Source of the DNA: Capillidium heterosporum
Lineage: Eukaryota > Entomophthoromycota > Entomophthoromycetes > Entomophthorales > Capillidiaceae
DNA length: 64,000 nucleotides
Reading direction: 5' to 3'
NCBI GenBank assembly: GCA_016630905.1
Contig: WBMQ01000003.1
Coordinates: 2,728,001-2,792,000, forward strand
The position numbers and the translations under genes were made by a program. How positions within the stretch are numbered: position 1 is the first letter of the stretch; each line of letters opens with the position of its first letter. The notes beneath the pieces were generated by a model, which worked only from the letters and a program-made list of their open reading frames with translations, was not told the origin of the DNA and searched no databases. Below are positions 1-12,187 of the stretch, piece after piece.

Positions 1-1
1 C

Positions 2-3000
2 GAAGCCATCAAGGTACGTTACGAGGAGAACAACCAAACCTTCACCAAGATCGGCTCAAGAGTCCTACTGTCCATAAACGCCAAAGACCAAACTAACCCT
101 GCCATCGGTTCACAAGTTCTAGACCAGTACTTCAACGACTACCAAGATTTTTCAGGTAGGAGAGATGCTACGTTACCAAGCCATATCTACCAGTTAGCCA
201 ACACCACTTACTTCCATCTGAAGCGCAGTGGTATCGACCAGGCAGTTGTATTTACTGGAGATTCAGGTTCAGGGAAAACCTTCACCAAGAGCCTGTTCGT
301 AGAAATGCTGGCCAAGCTGAGGTCGAACAGTAAGAAAGAGTCCAAGTTCTACAAGCAGCTACAGAACAGCTTGAAGGTGTACGGTGCCTTTGGCCATGCC
401 TCCACCAATCAGAACGGTACCGCTTCCCGATTCGGCCTGTATACTGAGATCCAGTTCGATGTCAAAGGTAGGACCGTAGGTTTCAAGAACCTGGATTATC
501 TCTTGGAAAAGTCTAGAGTAACCAACAATCCCGAGAACAACTTTTTTGCCTTCTATCAACTTCTAGCTGGAACTTCAGCCGAAGAGAAGAGTCACTTCCA
601 GCTGAGTAGCGACCCTAACCATTACCATTACCTGAGAGGTAGTCGAATTACTAACAGCAGCCAGCTGTCCAACGACTTCAAGCAGTTGAAGATAGCTATG
701 CGTAGCTTAGGCTTCAACCCCAAGTTCCAATCCCAGGTCTTCCAACTTTTAGCTACCATTTTACATCTGGGTAACTTAACATTTATTAACCCATTGCACC
801 AATCTGGAGATGAAGCCGCCCACGTCCGCGATGAGGCTTTGTTGAACTTGGTAGCCGATTTCCTGGGGCTTCACCCCTCCAATTTGGAAGGTATGCTAAC
901 TTACAAGACCAAGATGATCAAGAAGGAATCCTGTACCGTCATTCTAAATGCCGAAGATGCTACTAAACAGAGAGATGACTTGGCTCGTTGCCTCTACTCC
1001 TTACTGTTTACCTGGATTTCTGAGCATATCAACACGCGACTCTGTGCTAAATCCCAAGATAACTTCATCGGTCTTTTGGATCTACCCGGAACCGCCTACC
1101 TCACCGAAGCTGCTGACTTCCAACATTTCTGCGCTAACTACGCCAACGAACGTCTGTTCAACTATCTCAACTACCAGGTATTTGAAAGTAGTAACGATAC
1201 CTACTTGGAGGATGGTATAGCTATGCCAACCTTCGACTTCCCTAACAACCGACCTTGCGTTCAGCTGTTATCCAAGAAGCAGTCTGGTCTAGTTGCTATT
1301 ATGCATAGACAAGCCAATCGTTCCAAAGGTCCCGCCAACGATTCCAGCTTGTTACAAGCCTTCGTAAAGGAGCATGAGGAGGAAGAAGAGATATTTAGAT
1401 CCAACAGTTCCATGAACCAATTTACTATCACTCATTACTTTGACGAGGTTACCTATAGCGTTGATGGATTCATGGATGCCAACGTCAACAGTATATCAGC
1501 CGACTTTGTCCAGACTTTCCGTAACGCCACGTCGGGTAACCCTTTCGTCAACGGTCTGTTCTCCAACGGTACCGTAACTACCGAAGTCAACCCCAGAGGC
1601 AGTGGTATAGTATCAGCCCAGCAATCAGCTATGCCTTTACGTCAGCCTTCCATGAAGCGAGCCCGAGTAAAGGGTGACCTTAGCGATGGTAAAGTGCCTT
1701 GTACCGGCTCTCAACTCCAATCAGCTATGGACGAGCTATTCGATACCTTTGACGACGCCGAAACTTGGTTTGTCCTTTGCCTAAACGTAGCTCAAGGTTC
1801 ACATATAGACAGCTCGTTGTTAGGTGAACGAGTTGAACGCTACAATTTAGATCTGATGGCGCGGCGTAAGGAGATCGAGTACACTTCCTGCTACCAACAC
1901 GACGAGTTCGTTACCCGATATCAACCAGTACTTTCAACTATGGGCGTCGAGTTGGATCGACCAGCTGAAATGGTGATCGACGCCGCTTTAACTATCTTTG
2001 GATGGGAGAAAGATCGCATGGTCTCAGGTAGACAGTTCGTCTACCTGAGTGACGAGGCTTGGCGTGACTTGGAGGATAACTTAAGGGCCAACGAACAGGG
2101 TGAAGACCTACGCAAACTTGGTCAAGATAATGATGACCAATCAGCTTACAGCGACAACGGGTTTGACACTGAAAGTGTGTACTCTACTGCCAACGACGGG
2201 AAACTTCAACTTGACGCGAGCCGTAAATGAAGTTAATGAAAAGGTGGACGCTAAGGAAGAAGAGGATTCCAAACCTCCTAAAACTAAAGTAAGGAAGGCT
2301 TGGGTATGCTTCACTTGGGCTGTCACCTGGTGGATCCCTTCCTCGTTCCTGAGCTGCTGTGGCCGAATGAAGCGTACTGACGTTCGATTGGCTTGGAGAG
2401 AGAAGTTAGCTCTGTGCCTCATCATTGGTTTCCTATGTTTGTTTGTAGGTGCCTTTGTCGTTCTGTTCAATCCTTTAGTTTGTCCACCTCGTGAGTTCTA
2501 CTCCTCATCTGACGTCACGAGTTCCAACGATTACGATAAGAAGATCTATTTCTCCCTATACGGTAGTGTCTACGATTTCAAAAAGACGGATGCCGGTAGC
2601 AAGGACGCCAACCACTATGGCACCCCACGCGAAAAGATGCTAGAAGCCATGGGTACCCAACAGAACAGCTTGGAAGCCCTTTTCCCCATGCAACTGTCCA
2701 GCCTTTGCAATCGATACGACGGTGGGCCTATCAGCCCCCAAGTCCAGATACAGCCCAATTACACCTGGGTCGACACCAACTACAAGGCCAATCATGACAA
2801 GCGCTACTTCACTGTCTTTGATGATGCCGACTACCAACCCACCTACCTGCAAGACATCGTACGCAAGTGGTTCAATAAGGCTAAGATCGGCTCCATCAGC
2901 TACTACCCCGATCACATCAAAACCCAGGCCTCTAGTGGGAACAAAAAGTGGTTTATCTATACTGACAAAGTCAACGGTAAAGGCATGTCCAAGATTTATG

Positions 3001-5357
3001 ACATATCCAAGTACGCGAAGGCACAATTGATACCGAGGTCAGGTGAGGCTAAAGCCGATCCATCCGAACTCAAATTCTTTGACCTCTGAATTCCTGGAGT
3101 TCGTCGAGGGAGTCAACGGTCAGGACGGTACCGATTTATTCGACAATAAACTGTTCAAAGGAAATCCCCAAGGCAAGAAAGAACTACTTGCCTGCTTGGA
3201 CAACGCCTTCTTTGCCGGTTACGTCGACGACCGTAAATCCTTCAAGTGCCTGTTTGCCGAATATCTACTACTTATCGTCTCCATCTTCCTCTTCCTCATC
3301 ATGTTCGTCAAGTTCTTAGCCTCTTTACAGTTGGGATCGCGACCCGAGCCTGAAGACCATGATAAGTTCGTTATCTGTAACGTACCCTGTTATACCGAAG
3401 ATGACGAATCTTTACGCCGAACCATCGATTCCTTGGCTACCTTGAAATACGATGACAAGCGTAAGCTGCTTTTCATCATCTGTGACGGTATGGTCATCGG
3501 TGGTGGTAACGATTTGCCTACTCCTCGAATCACCTTGGATATTTTGGGCCATGACAAGGGTGAAGGCTCTGATCCTGAACCGCTAAGTTTCTTGAGTTTG
3601 GGTGATGGCGCTAAGCAGCACAACATGGCTAAGGTCTATACCGGTCTCTATAGTTGTAAAGGGCATGTCGTGCCTTATTTGGTCGTCGTTAAAGTAGGTA
3701 AACCGACCGAACGAGCCAAACCTGGTAATCGTGGTAAACGAGACAGTCAGATGATCCTGATGCGCTTCTTCAACAAGGTACATTATGACAACCCTATGGT
3801 GCCTTTGGAGTTGGAAATCTACCACCAGATTAAGAATGTCATCGGTGTCGACCCTCACTTCTACGAGTTCGTACTTATGGTGGATGCCGATACGGTCGTC
3901 ATGCCCGATTCCCTAAACCGACTGATTTCAGCCATGCTACACGATCTCAAGATTATGGGTGTCTGTGGTGAGACCGCTTTGATGAATGAGAAAGATTCTT
4001 GGGCCACCATGATCCAGGTTTACGAGTACTACATGTCCCATTACCTAGCTAAATCTTTCGAATCGTTGTTCGGTTCTGTTACCTGTCTACCCGGTTGTTT
4101 CTCGCTGTATAGGCTACGTACTGCTGACGGTACCAAGCCCCTCTTAATCAACAACCGTATCATCACTGATTACTCGGAGAACATAGTCGAGACTCTGCAC
4201 ATGAAGAATTTGCTACATCTAGGTGAGGATCGCTATCTAACTACCCTGTTGTTGAAGCACTTCCCCTTCCAGAAGATCAAGTTTACCCCTGATGCCAAAT
4301 GCGTCACCTAACGCACCCGACACCTTCTCAGTACTTTTGTCCCAGCGTCGTCGTTGGATCAATTCGACCGTCCACAATTTGATGGAATTAGTGTTCTTGG
4401 ATCAGCTGTGCGGTTTCTGTTGTTTCTCCATGCGTTTCATCGTCTTCATGGATCTCTTCTCCACTATCGTCATGCCGGCTACTTTACTCTACTTGGGCTA
4501 CATTATCTACCGTTTGATTACCGATACTGACAAATTAGTCTCCCTGGCTTCCATCGGATTCTTGGTAGCTCCTTACGCCCTGCAGATGTTGGTGTTCTTG
4601 ATCCGTAGACAGTGGCAGCACTTAGGATGGATGTTGATCTACTTCACCGCCCTGCCCATCTATGCTTTCTTTATCCCCATCTACTCGTTCTGGCACTTTG
4701 ACGATTTCTCCTGGGGTAACACCCGTGTAGTCGTCGGCGACGGTGGTAAGAAAAAGACTCTACCCGCTGAGGAAATCAAGTTCGATCCCAACTTCCATCC
4801 CTACTAGAAAGTGGTCTGAGTACGAGCGTGATATGTTGGATCCTAACGGTAGTGACCCCAGTTATTCGGATAAGAGCCAGTCGGTACGTAGTCCTTCACC
4901 TAGTATCTCCCACGTACCCGATAGAGGTTTATACCCAAGTCACCCCGCCCCTAGCTACGGTTCCAACTTGAACGTCTACCCCCAGCCTATGTACAACCAA
5001 TCTCGACCGGCATCCCAACTCTCCAACCGACCTGGACCTGGTGAATTTATACCTATGAATACTATGCCCCTGTCTCCCCGTACCCAGGATTTCAACTTGA
5101 ATAGTGCTGCTCAAAGGCAACCAGAGCCCGCTATTCACCCATCCCTACCTCCCTACTTCCCCGAAGTCGGACAACCGGGTAGTTTGGATATTATCAACTC
5201 CATCAAGTATTTGATCAGTGGTGCCGACTTGAACCAAATCACCAAGCGCCAGTTGCGCGATCAATTGGATAACCACTACAACATCCCCAACTTCTCGACT
5301 CAACATAAGGACTTTGTCAACGGATGTATCGACTTGGTACTGAGGGGAGAGGTTTAG
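2..5357 (+). CDS. Chitin synthase with N-terminal myosin-like domain (class V/VII type), 5' partial
   Basis: Polymerises GlcNAc from UDP-GlcNAc into cell-wall chitin at the plasma membrane. The frame is open from base 2, so the start lies upstream of the window. Visible in order: a myosin-type P-loop GDSGSGKT (257-280), a switch-I-like [10 protein letters not shown] (407-436), a first membrane segment (about 2410-2475), a cytochrome-b5-like stretch, a second membrane segment (about 3265-3330), the chitin synthase core with DAD (3883-3891), GEDR (4222-4233) and QRRRW (4343-4357), further membrane helices, and a C-terminal DEK_C-like domain (about 5185-5348). The reading is interrupted by four one-base breaks, near 2180-2230, 3084-3089, 4306-4311 and 4793-4807. 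All go in the +1 direction, and family homology continues across each. No introns fit these positions. Either the assembly has indels or the gene is recoded or newly broken; the motif conservation argues against an old pseudogene. The family assignment is secure. Confidence 0.93.
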
Positions 5358-6896
5358 TCTAATTTTAATCGCTTTTCCTTATTTTAAAACTGTTATCCCC
5401 CAATTATTTCCCCATTTACTTTTGTGTTCTCCAAGTACTTGACAGCCGCCATCAATTTTGTATGCTTTGATGGATGCATGTGAGGTTCACTATATTAATA
5501 AATTTATAATTTTCTATTGTAGTATAGTTTTTTGTATATGTATAGATTTTTTCTCAAATGTTTGGTATATTACTAGATTTTAGGAATGAAAGCTTTCGAA
5601 CTTAAAAATGGCAGATACTACTTTGGGTATTTTCTCCTCTCAACAAGTAGAAGCGTCCTGCCTGACAATGGGAGTTAGAAAGCGAACTTCTAATCCGATT
5701 TCTAGATCAGGTACATGTCAATTTCTGCTGGAGGTATTTGCCATCAACCCTTTAGTTGGAAGTGGTAGATACTTTTCGTTAGATGAGAGAGGTAAACTAA
5801 ATGATGGGGAGATTTTCGATTAGAATGCATCTCAAAATATAGGGTGATGGAATTAGAATGCGATGCGTTTTGAAAGTGCTAAATAGCAGTAGAAGCTAGG
5901 TTTCTGGTTCTGATTTAACTTGTCAATTCCCTCTACTGAAATTCAGTAAAAGTTGGCGATCCAAATAAAACTTAAGCAATAGTAAGTTCTACAGATGAAC
6001 AGTAAACTGTACGATGAGATTTCCACCCAGCTTCACACCTCGAGTCCAAGTTATCGGAAATCTCCTACACTGTATTACCGCCTAATTCTAAAAACATACT
6101 AGTATGGAGAAATGTACTAATATAGAGAATATTAATTTTCTCCAAACTATCCTAAATTGAAATTTATTTTGGTTATCGGTTCGATAAGAAAGTTATACCG
6201 CTATAAAGTGAAAAATCGTTACTATCCATCAGTTGAAACCATTTTGTAAAGAACATTCTACAGTTTATAGATTTGTAATACCAGTAGGACATCCTTATAC
6301 ACGATCTACAGGACTAAATAAGTAGAAAAGGGAATTAAATTAAAATTAACCCAACAAAGCGGTCGATCTTCCAATGCCAAAATTCAAGCCCAAAAGTACC
6401 TACATTGAAACTTGGCTCCCGTCACAGACTTAAAAGTGGCATTTCAGAATAAGAATTCTTGAAGCGGATAAATCACGCCATCGGCAGGAAGGTGATAGAA
6501 CCCAATACATTTATACGGTTCACTCATAATGGATCAATGTCCGCGCAAGCCGAGTCGAGTTTTAATATCTGCGATATACAAATGAAAAGGTTAAATGCAA
6601 AAACAATTTGTCTTATAAGATAGTACGGAGGCCCCATGTTTGAGCTTTTAGCATTTATCACCACCTTTTACCTTGAAGCCCCACCTAGGGTCCATCAGTA
6701 CTTAAATGGTAAAATTGGGCCTATTTATTTTCAATTTAGATCTGACATCGATTACTTCACCTTTTAACGGCATCTAAAACTTTCACCTACAGCTCTTTTT
6801 ATAGTTAGGGATTTGAGCTTTCACTTCCTTTCCTTTCTTATCTTCCAATCCAAAAATCTAGCATCCGTCTTTAATCCACATATATATATATACAGC
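5358..6896. other. AT-rich intergenic region
   Basis: About 1.5 kb lies between the chitin synthase stop and the CorA-type gene. It is AT-rich with poly-A/T runs just after the stop, as expected for fungal 3' ends. A 71-codon open frame at 5608-5823 has no signal peptide, domain or recognisable similarity, and I do not call it. I see no tRNA or repeat. Confidence 0.5.
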
Positions 6897-8107
6897 ATGG
6901 AAGAAATAGGCAAATCTGCACCTCTACCCAACAAGGATTACGATGATCTAAGTTTGGAAAGCTTTGATTCCATAGAGATCCAAAAGTACAGCTTAGACAA
7001 AATAGATACCCACTCCAAGAAACCCAAGTTCCAAGTACTTGCCTACAAAGGAGTTATAGCCAAAGAAAGTATATACATCCAAGTAAATATTTCAGTCATT
7101 ATAAAGTACTAATCCCTCTTGCAACTAGGAGTTCGACTTTGAATACCTACCCAAATTAAAATTATACATCCCACCCAAACTATCTATAGTTAAAGATAGC
7201 TTACAGGACCTAGAGGTCAGTAGTACGATAAAAGAGCTGGTATCCAACAATACCAAATTTAAGTTGGATTTGGTACGGCCAACTCGGGAGGAAATACAAA
7301 TGTTAATAGGCCTATTACGGTTGGACGATATTGTGCTGGATTATCTGAATTTGGATGCTGCCAGTACCAACTGCGTTCAAGATTGTATGCTACAGTTTGA
7401 CAAGTACAAGTTGGTAAACCTATCTAATCTCAATGACAACCTACAAACTTTGATATTCAGTGAAAGCTTCTATGTAACCATCAGTTTGCATTCCAATTCC
7501 AGCATCTCATATAAGGATGAGGAAGCTATGGAGCCCATTTTAACTTTATATAAGCAGTTCAATAACTTTATAACTGCCCTAAATCAAACTTTATGTGATA
7601 CCGAAAAGGACCGAGGCCAGCTAACATCGCAGATTCACAACTTAAAGCTGAGCCAGTTCAATGTCCAATTCAAAAACCTATTCACAACAAAGGACCAACT
7701 CCTCAACCTAAAACTGAAGGTCCAAGTTAAGCTCCAACTCCTATCCGAACTTCTACTTTGTATCGATCCTCAGCATCATATCTACATAAAAGTCCTGCAA
7801 CAGAAATTCGAGTATCTCCAAAATAAGATCGAAAGTCTAGTACACTTGCACTAAAAATTTGGAAAATTTAGTAGTACGAGTGAACCACGATAAAGAGAAC
7901 TTATTGCTAATACGACTAACTTTTATATCTACGTTGTTGTTACCGTTACATCTGTTGGCTGGATTCTTTGGTATGAACGTAGGCATACCCAACTTTGAGA
8001 TGGATTGGTCGTTGATTTCGACCACTACCTTCTTTACTATATTGACTGGGAGTATGGTCTTCGTATTATTCTTTACGGTAATGGCTAGAATCAAAGGCTT
8101 TGTTTAG
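6897..8107 (+). CDS. CorA-type Mg2+ transporter, two exons
   Basis: Predicted membrane channel for Mg2+ (CorA/MIT superfamily). Exon 1 is 6897-7082. A 46 bp intron (7083-7128) has GTAAAT donor, TACTAAT branch site and CTAG acceptor, and exon 2 runs from 7129. The N-terminal half is soluble and acidic. A long helical, glutamine- and leucine-rich stretch (about 7560-7900) matches the CorA stalk. Two hydrophobic helices close the protein, with the family signature GMN in FFGMN between them (near 7971). Exon 2 reaches TAA at 7852-7854, and the conserved C-terminal part continues in the +1 frame immediately afterwards, so one extra base or a real break lies near 7849-7854. I chose the ATG at 6897 because the frame upstream has no ATG. 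The N-terminus does not clearly show whether it is a plasma-membrane (Alr-like) or organellar protein. Confidence 0.8.
7083..7128 (+). other. Spliceosomal intron of the CorA-type gene
   Basis: 46 bp with GTAAAT donor, TACTAAT branch-point motif about 15 bases before the acceptor, and CTAG acceptor. Removing it joins two long open frames in phase (phase 0), which supports it strongly. Confidence 0.85.
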
Positions 8108-9418
8108 TTGGAAGGTTGGTGTTGTAATAAAATTGATTTACCTATATATTACATTATTGAAAATGAAGTTCATTTATGAAATAGTTTAGTTAGGTTAGCT
8201 TTGTAATAAAGATTGACTATATAAAGAAGCCATAAACAAAAAGCATTAATAAGACTTTACATTTACCAAAATTAAAAATTTCTATATAAAATTCAAAAGG
8301 TTAATAAGGTTGTAAAGAAGAGACAAGTCAAAAAATATTTGGAGCCTAGATCACTATATACTTCAATATAAATCTAAAGATATCTACTAACCTATTCAGG
8401 AACAAAGAAGCTTAGTATTTGCTTAGCACCTCCATCAACTTTGAAAGTTTTACTAAACGGTAGTAGTGCGGCATACCAAGTCGAATGTAAATAGAAATAA
8501 AAAGAACAGGCTATAAACTACATTTTACTAAATTTACTTTGAACGAATTCTCATACTCTTCTCAATATCTGGGATATAAATTAATAATCGATTGTTCATA
8601 TTAAATTCATCTGTTGGTTGATGTAAATTGATGCTACATTTAAAATAAAACAGTAAAAAGATTTACCTGGTGAGTAGGTCTTTAATCAAATAATAATAGG
8701 TTGAAATTTCATAGTTAACTGAATGAATACCTTTTGTAATTTTCATTTTCTTTAATACATATCTTTCGATAGCTCTGATGCTTAATAAGAAACTTGATAC
8801 TTCATAATTCTATTTTCCAAGTGATTGCTCCAGTTAATTTGCAGTTAAGAATTCAGCATCAATTGAAATCGCCCATAAATTTGGGATCAATCGAAATAGT
8901 TGAACACTGGGTATTGCAACTGCAAATTTACAAACTTTGAAGTTGATGAAAATTAGTAACTGTAATAGGGCGCACGTTCCTGGAAAAGAAGCTGGCTCAA
9001 TTTTAAATTAAACTTGTTGAGTGTTCTATATCGTATAAATAAACATCTATATAAATTGAGCTTAGCAAAAGGTTGAATTTTCATATTTTTACACTGAAAA
9101 TTCGAAATACTATAGTTCACATATAACTATTCCATTGCTTCTTAATAAATAGATTCTACAAATATTTTATTTCAACGAAAAGTTCCAAAATGTGCAATTC
9201 TAACTCGATTTAAATGTCAATAATACACGAGTTAAAGATCCAATATGTGATGTTTCTTTTCAAATTTATAAATCAATTAATCACCACTAAATCGATACTT
9301 AATAAGAGTTAGCTATAAATTAAATGGGTATGAACTGTTTATATCAAGTATATGGAATTTTATGGCTTGTTATTTAGCTTTTCAGTTTTCTACATGAGCT
9401 CTCGAACTAAGCGTTTCG
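8108..9418. other. AT-rich intergenic region
   Basis: 1.3 kb of AT-rich sequence between the CorA-type gene and the first F-box relic. No open frame, tRNA or repeat that I can support. Confidence 0.45.
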
Positions 9419-10571
9419 ATGCCCAGCCTATCTCAGTTCCAACCCGAGCTACTTGAAATCGTTATAGTCGATTTGGATACAAATGAGCATTTCAATCTAA
9501 CTTTAGCCAACCAGTATTCCAGACAGCTTACCATCCCCTTTCTATTTAGAAACCTATTCCAACACTTATTTGAAAAGTTTGGTACCGATATTTCTATCAA
9601 AGACAGCTTGAAGGCCCAACAACTTATCGTCAAATACGACAGGCACATCAAGACCGCTAAATCTTTCCAGAAAATCGCATATTTTCGACAATTTGTTATA
9701 ATAGTCTTGAAATTTATGTAGAGATTACGATTACTTTTACAATTTATCTGACGATATTTTCGAACGCTACAGCAAGTTAGAAGCTTACCACTGACTGTAT
9801 CGGTTTAAACAAGCTAGCCTTCAGCCTACATAACCTAAGGAGACTTTAGCCAGCCAAGCTTTAACACAATTTAATTTGCCCCTACTACATTTAGATAGGC
9901 TCGCCTTTCAACTTATTTACATCAATCTACCCAACCTGAGGTATATATTTATAGACATATACATAGCTGATAATTAAATAAAAGTATTGCTAATATTCGA
10001 TAAAGTTATCGATACTACTTTTAAATTTAATACCACTAATTCTCAGTGACTGGTCGATTAATTTATGAATCCCTATTACTGGCCCAGTCTCAAGAGTTAT
10101 CAGTTTTATATTAGTGCCTTTAACTATCCAAAACTTTCAAACGAAATGAGAAAGCCTTGTAAAATTGAGCGTAGGTTACAGCTCTACCATCAATCCCTAG
10201 AGTCCTCGGAAATCTTAAATATGGCTGAACTAGCACTGTATCTGGCCAGTAAGTATAAATGTAAGTCTCTTGCCATTACCTTCAACACCTTAGTCCAGCT
10301 TTCAGGTAATTTCCGATCCAAAGATTTCGACTTTATCCACGATGCACCTCTTCAAATCTTCAAAATGCAGCAACTGAGTAGCCTCAACAACTTCTTCATC
10401 AAGTTTATTGTGAACTTAGTCCAATGCCGTTGTTTGCACATCAACTTCAACGATAAATTTATTAAGAGGTGGATCCCTATCAGATTTGACGACAAGGTAG
10501 TCTTTCCTAACATGATATCCTTTATTACTTTTGGCTGCTCAGTTGACTTTAAGGAATGGGCTGAGGGATGA
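9419..10571 (+). pseudogene. Broken F-box protein gene, copy 1
   Basis: The first 100 codons (from ATG 9419) align with the N-terminus of the intact F-box gene at 45640: both begin with a short Met-Pro start, then ...PE(L/I)L(E/D)IV and a shared RQLTIPF motif. A second open block (10065-10571) matches the C-terminal third of the same protein, with shared PYYWP/PIYWP-like, FNTL and KDFDF/QDFNF words. Between them (about 9720-10065) several stops and frame changes remove any continuous reading. The span, 1,153 bp, is close to the intact 1,233 bp, so this is a nearly full-length decayed paralog. When alive it would have been a substrate adaptor for an SCF ubiquitin ligase with leucine-rich-like repeats. 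Confidence 0.75.
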
Positions 10572-11291
10572 ACACCTTTGCTTTTATAAGCTTCTACTTT
10601 CCTTATACTTTTATGTTATTGTTCCAAAGTTTACATATATATACCTTATTTTCATAAGCTATTAGTTATAGCTAGTTTATATAGCTGATGTATTTACTCG
10701 AAAGTTAGAAAGTTTATGAAAGTGTTTTGTATAGAGTTTATTAGATTGTATATGTATTAACCGAGACTTGTAACATTTTATTTAATTTTATCAGCTATAG
10801 TATGGCCATTTTATTTTCAACACTATACATCAATATTTTATATCGCTGAACTGATGATGGACTTGTTTTTGAGTATAGTGATCAATATAGGTAATAGATT
10901 CAATTTGCTTCTTCCAGTCCAAAACTATAGAATCATTCCTATACTTAAAATATGATGATTTTTCCATTATTTTAGATGGAGATGACTCCATCTCTTCTGA
11001 TTACAAAAGTAAACTGTGTTCTCAAAATCACCTTTTTAATTATAGAGAATAATAAGTATAGCGCTATTTTTAAAGCATGGCTTAAGGTAGTTAGTCTGGC
11101 TAAGTGTTGGAGCTAAGCCAAGTTGACAGCTAGATTCGTCGATTCGAAACCAAAGTTCTTTGTTCTGAGGCTTGAAACCTCATATACCAAACTAAAAAAT
11201 TTAAACTGTTTCAAAGCTCAATATAATGCCAAAACACTTTTAAACGGACTTTTATGACCTTCTCATCTCTCCAACACAGCCAATATCGGAA
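10572..11291. other. AT-rich intergenic region
   Basis: About 720 bp separate the F-box relic from the secreted-protein gene. A tRNA B-box-like GATTCGAAAC near 11138 was examined, but no cloverleaf forms around it. Nothing else is supported. Confidence 0.4.
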
Positions 11292-11975
11292 ATGCAAATA
11301 AGTAAAAATATACGTGCGATACTGCTAGTGCTATTACCTTTAGCAGTCCTAGGCAAAGAAGACAAGGTAAACGAATGGTCCCCTACCGACATTTTAGGCT
11401 ACTTCAACTCAACATCAGCATCCCCTCAGAGCTCCCTGTACTTTGGTGAAAATGAGGTCTTTATCAAATATACCGACAACCTCCAAGCTCAAAAGCCAAT
11501 CAATGAATCCTTGTTCTTAGGTCATTGGTATCGATCCGACTTCAGTACTATTTTAGTTGGTAATCCCCTCCAAAAGGACAAGGAGATGAAATTCCAATAC
11601 CTATCCAAAGATAAATTCATCTACGACGGCCAAGAGTACCAGCGCAGTCTATCACTATCCACCATAAATCTGTTAGGCATGGTAGGGTACGGTTACTTTT
11701 TCCCAAGTATCACCAATTTATTGGATAAACGGTGTAAGGAGAAAGGCATCATCAAAGTATTATTTACAGAGAACGAGCTGACTATATTTAAACCTGGTAA
11801 CGTCAAACATGGTAGGTGGTTCGTAGATAAGCTGGAGTACTTGAAGGTGGAAGGTAGGTTGCTGGATGAAAACGATGGTTACAAAGCTTGGAATTTTGCT
11901 TTAGAGTTGGATGGAGGTGGCGGTTATATTAGATTAGAGGGATGTAAGTTCTTACTCAGTAAGTTAAAGTTGTGA
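11292..11975 (+). CDS. Small secreted protein, family A (divergent member)
   Basis: 227 aa. It starts with a clear signal peptide (hydrophobic core about residues 8-20, then Ala/Gly-rich cleavage region). The mature protein shares a GHWYR motif, followed about 40 residues later by a K-D-x-[FI]-x-[FY]-D-G word, with the genes at 55.2-55.9 and 61.1-61.8 kb; it also has a GRWF motif near the C-terminus. These define what I call family A. The function is unknown: there is no catalytic motif, and the predicted character is beta-rich with repeated G-x-W words. The reading frame is intact from ATG 11292 to TGA. It stands alone, about 45 kb from its closest relatives. It may be a wall-associated or effector-like protein, but that is only inference. 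Confidence 0.7.
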   Translation: MQISKNIRAILLVLLPLAVLGKEDKVNEWSPTDILGYFNSTSASPQSSLYFGENEVFIKYTDNLQAQKPINESLFLGHWYRSDFSTILVGNPLQKDKEMKFQYLSKDKFIYDGQEYQRSLSLSTINLLGMVGYGYFFPSITNLLDKRCKEKGIIKVLFTENELTIFKPGNVKHGRWFVDKLEYLKVEGRLLDENDGYKAWNFALELDGGGGYIRLEGCKFLLSKLKL

Positions 11976-12187
11976 AAGTTATTGATAATAGCTTGGTGGG
12001 AATTTGTTTATTTGTCTATAGGGTGTAAAGGTGCTAAATTTGAAGATTTTAGTTCTATTTCTTGAATCAAGGCTGAAAGCTGTAAGATTTTAAATAAAAG
12101 ATTATTTACATATTCATTTTAATATATAATGTACCAGCATTTATTTAATAAATACTATACAAAACGACTATGTAAAGTCAATTCTGT

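Noticed and set aside
5608-5823. 71-codon plus-strand open frame after the chitin synthase
   Set aside because: No domain, signal peptide, paralog or promoter; compatible with chance.
11070-11150. tRNA-like stretch with GATTCGAAAC B-box resemblance
   Set aside because: No pairing acceptor stem or anticodon arm could be formed around it, and the B box is imperfect.
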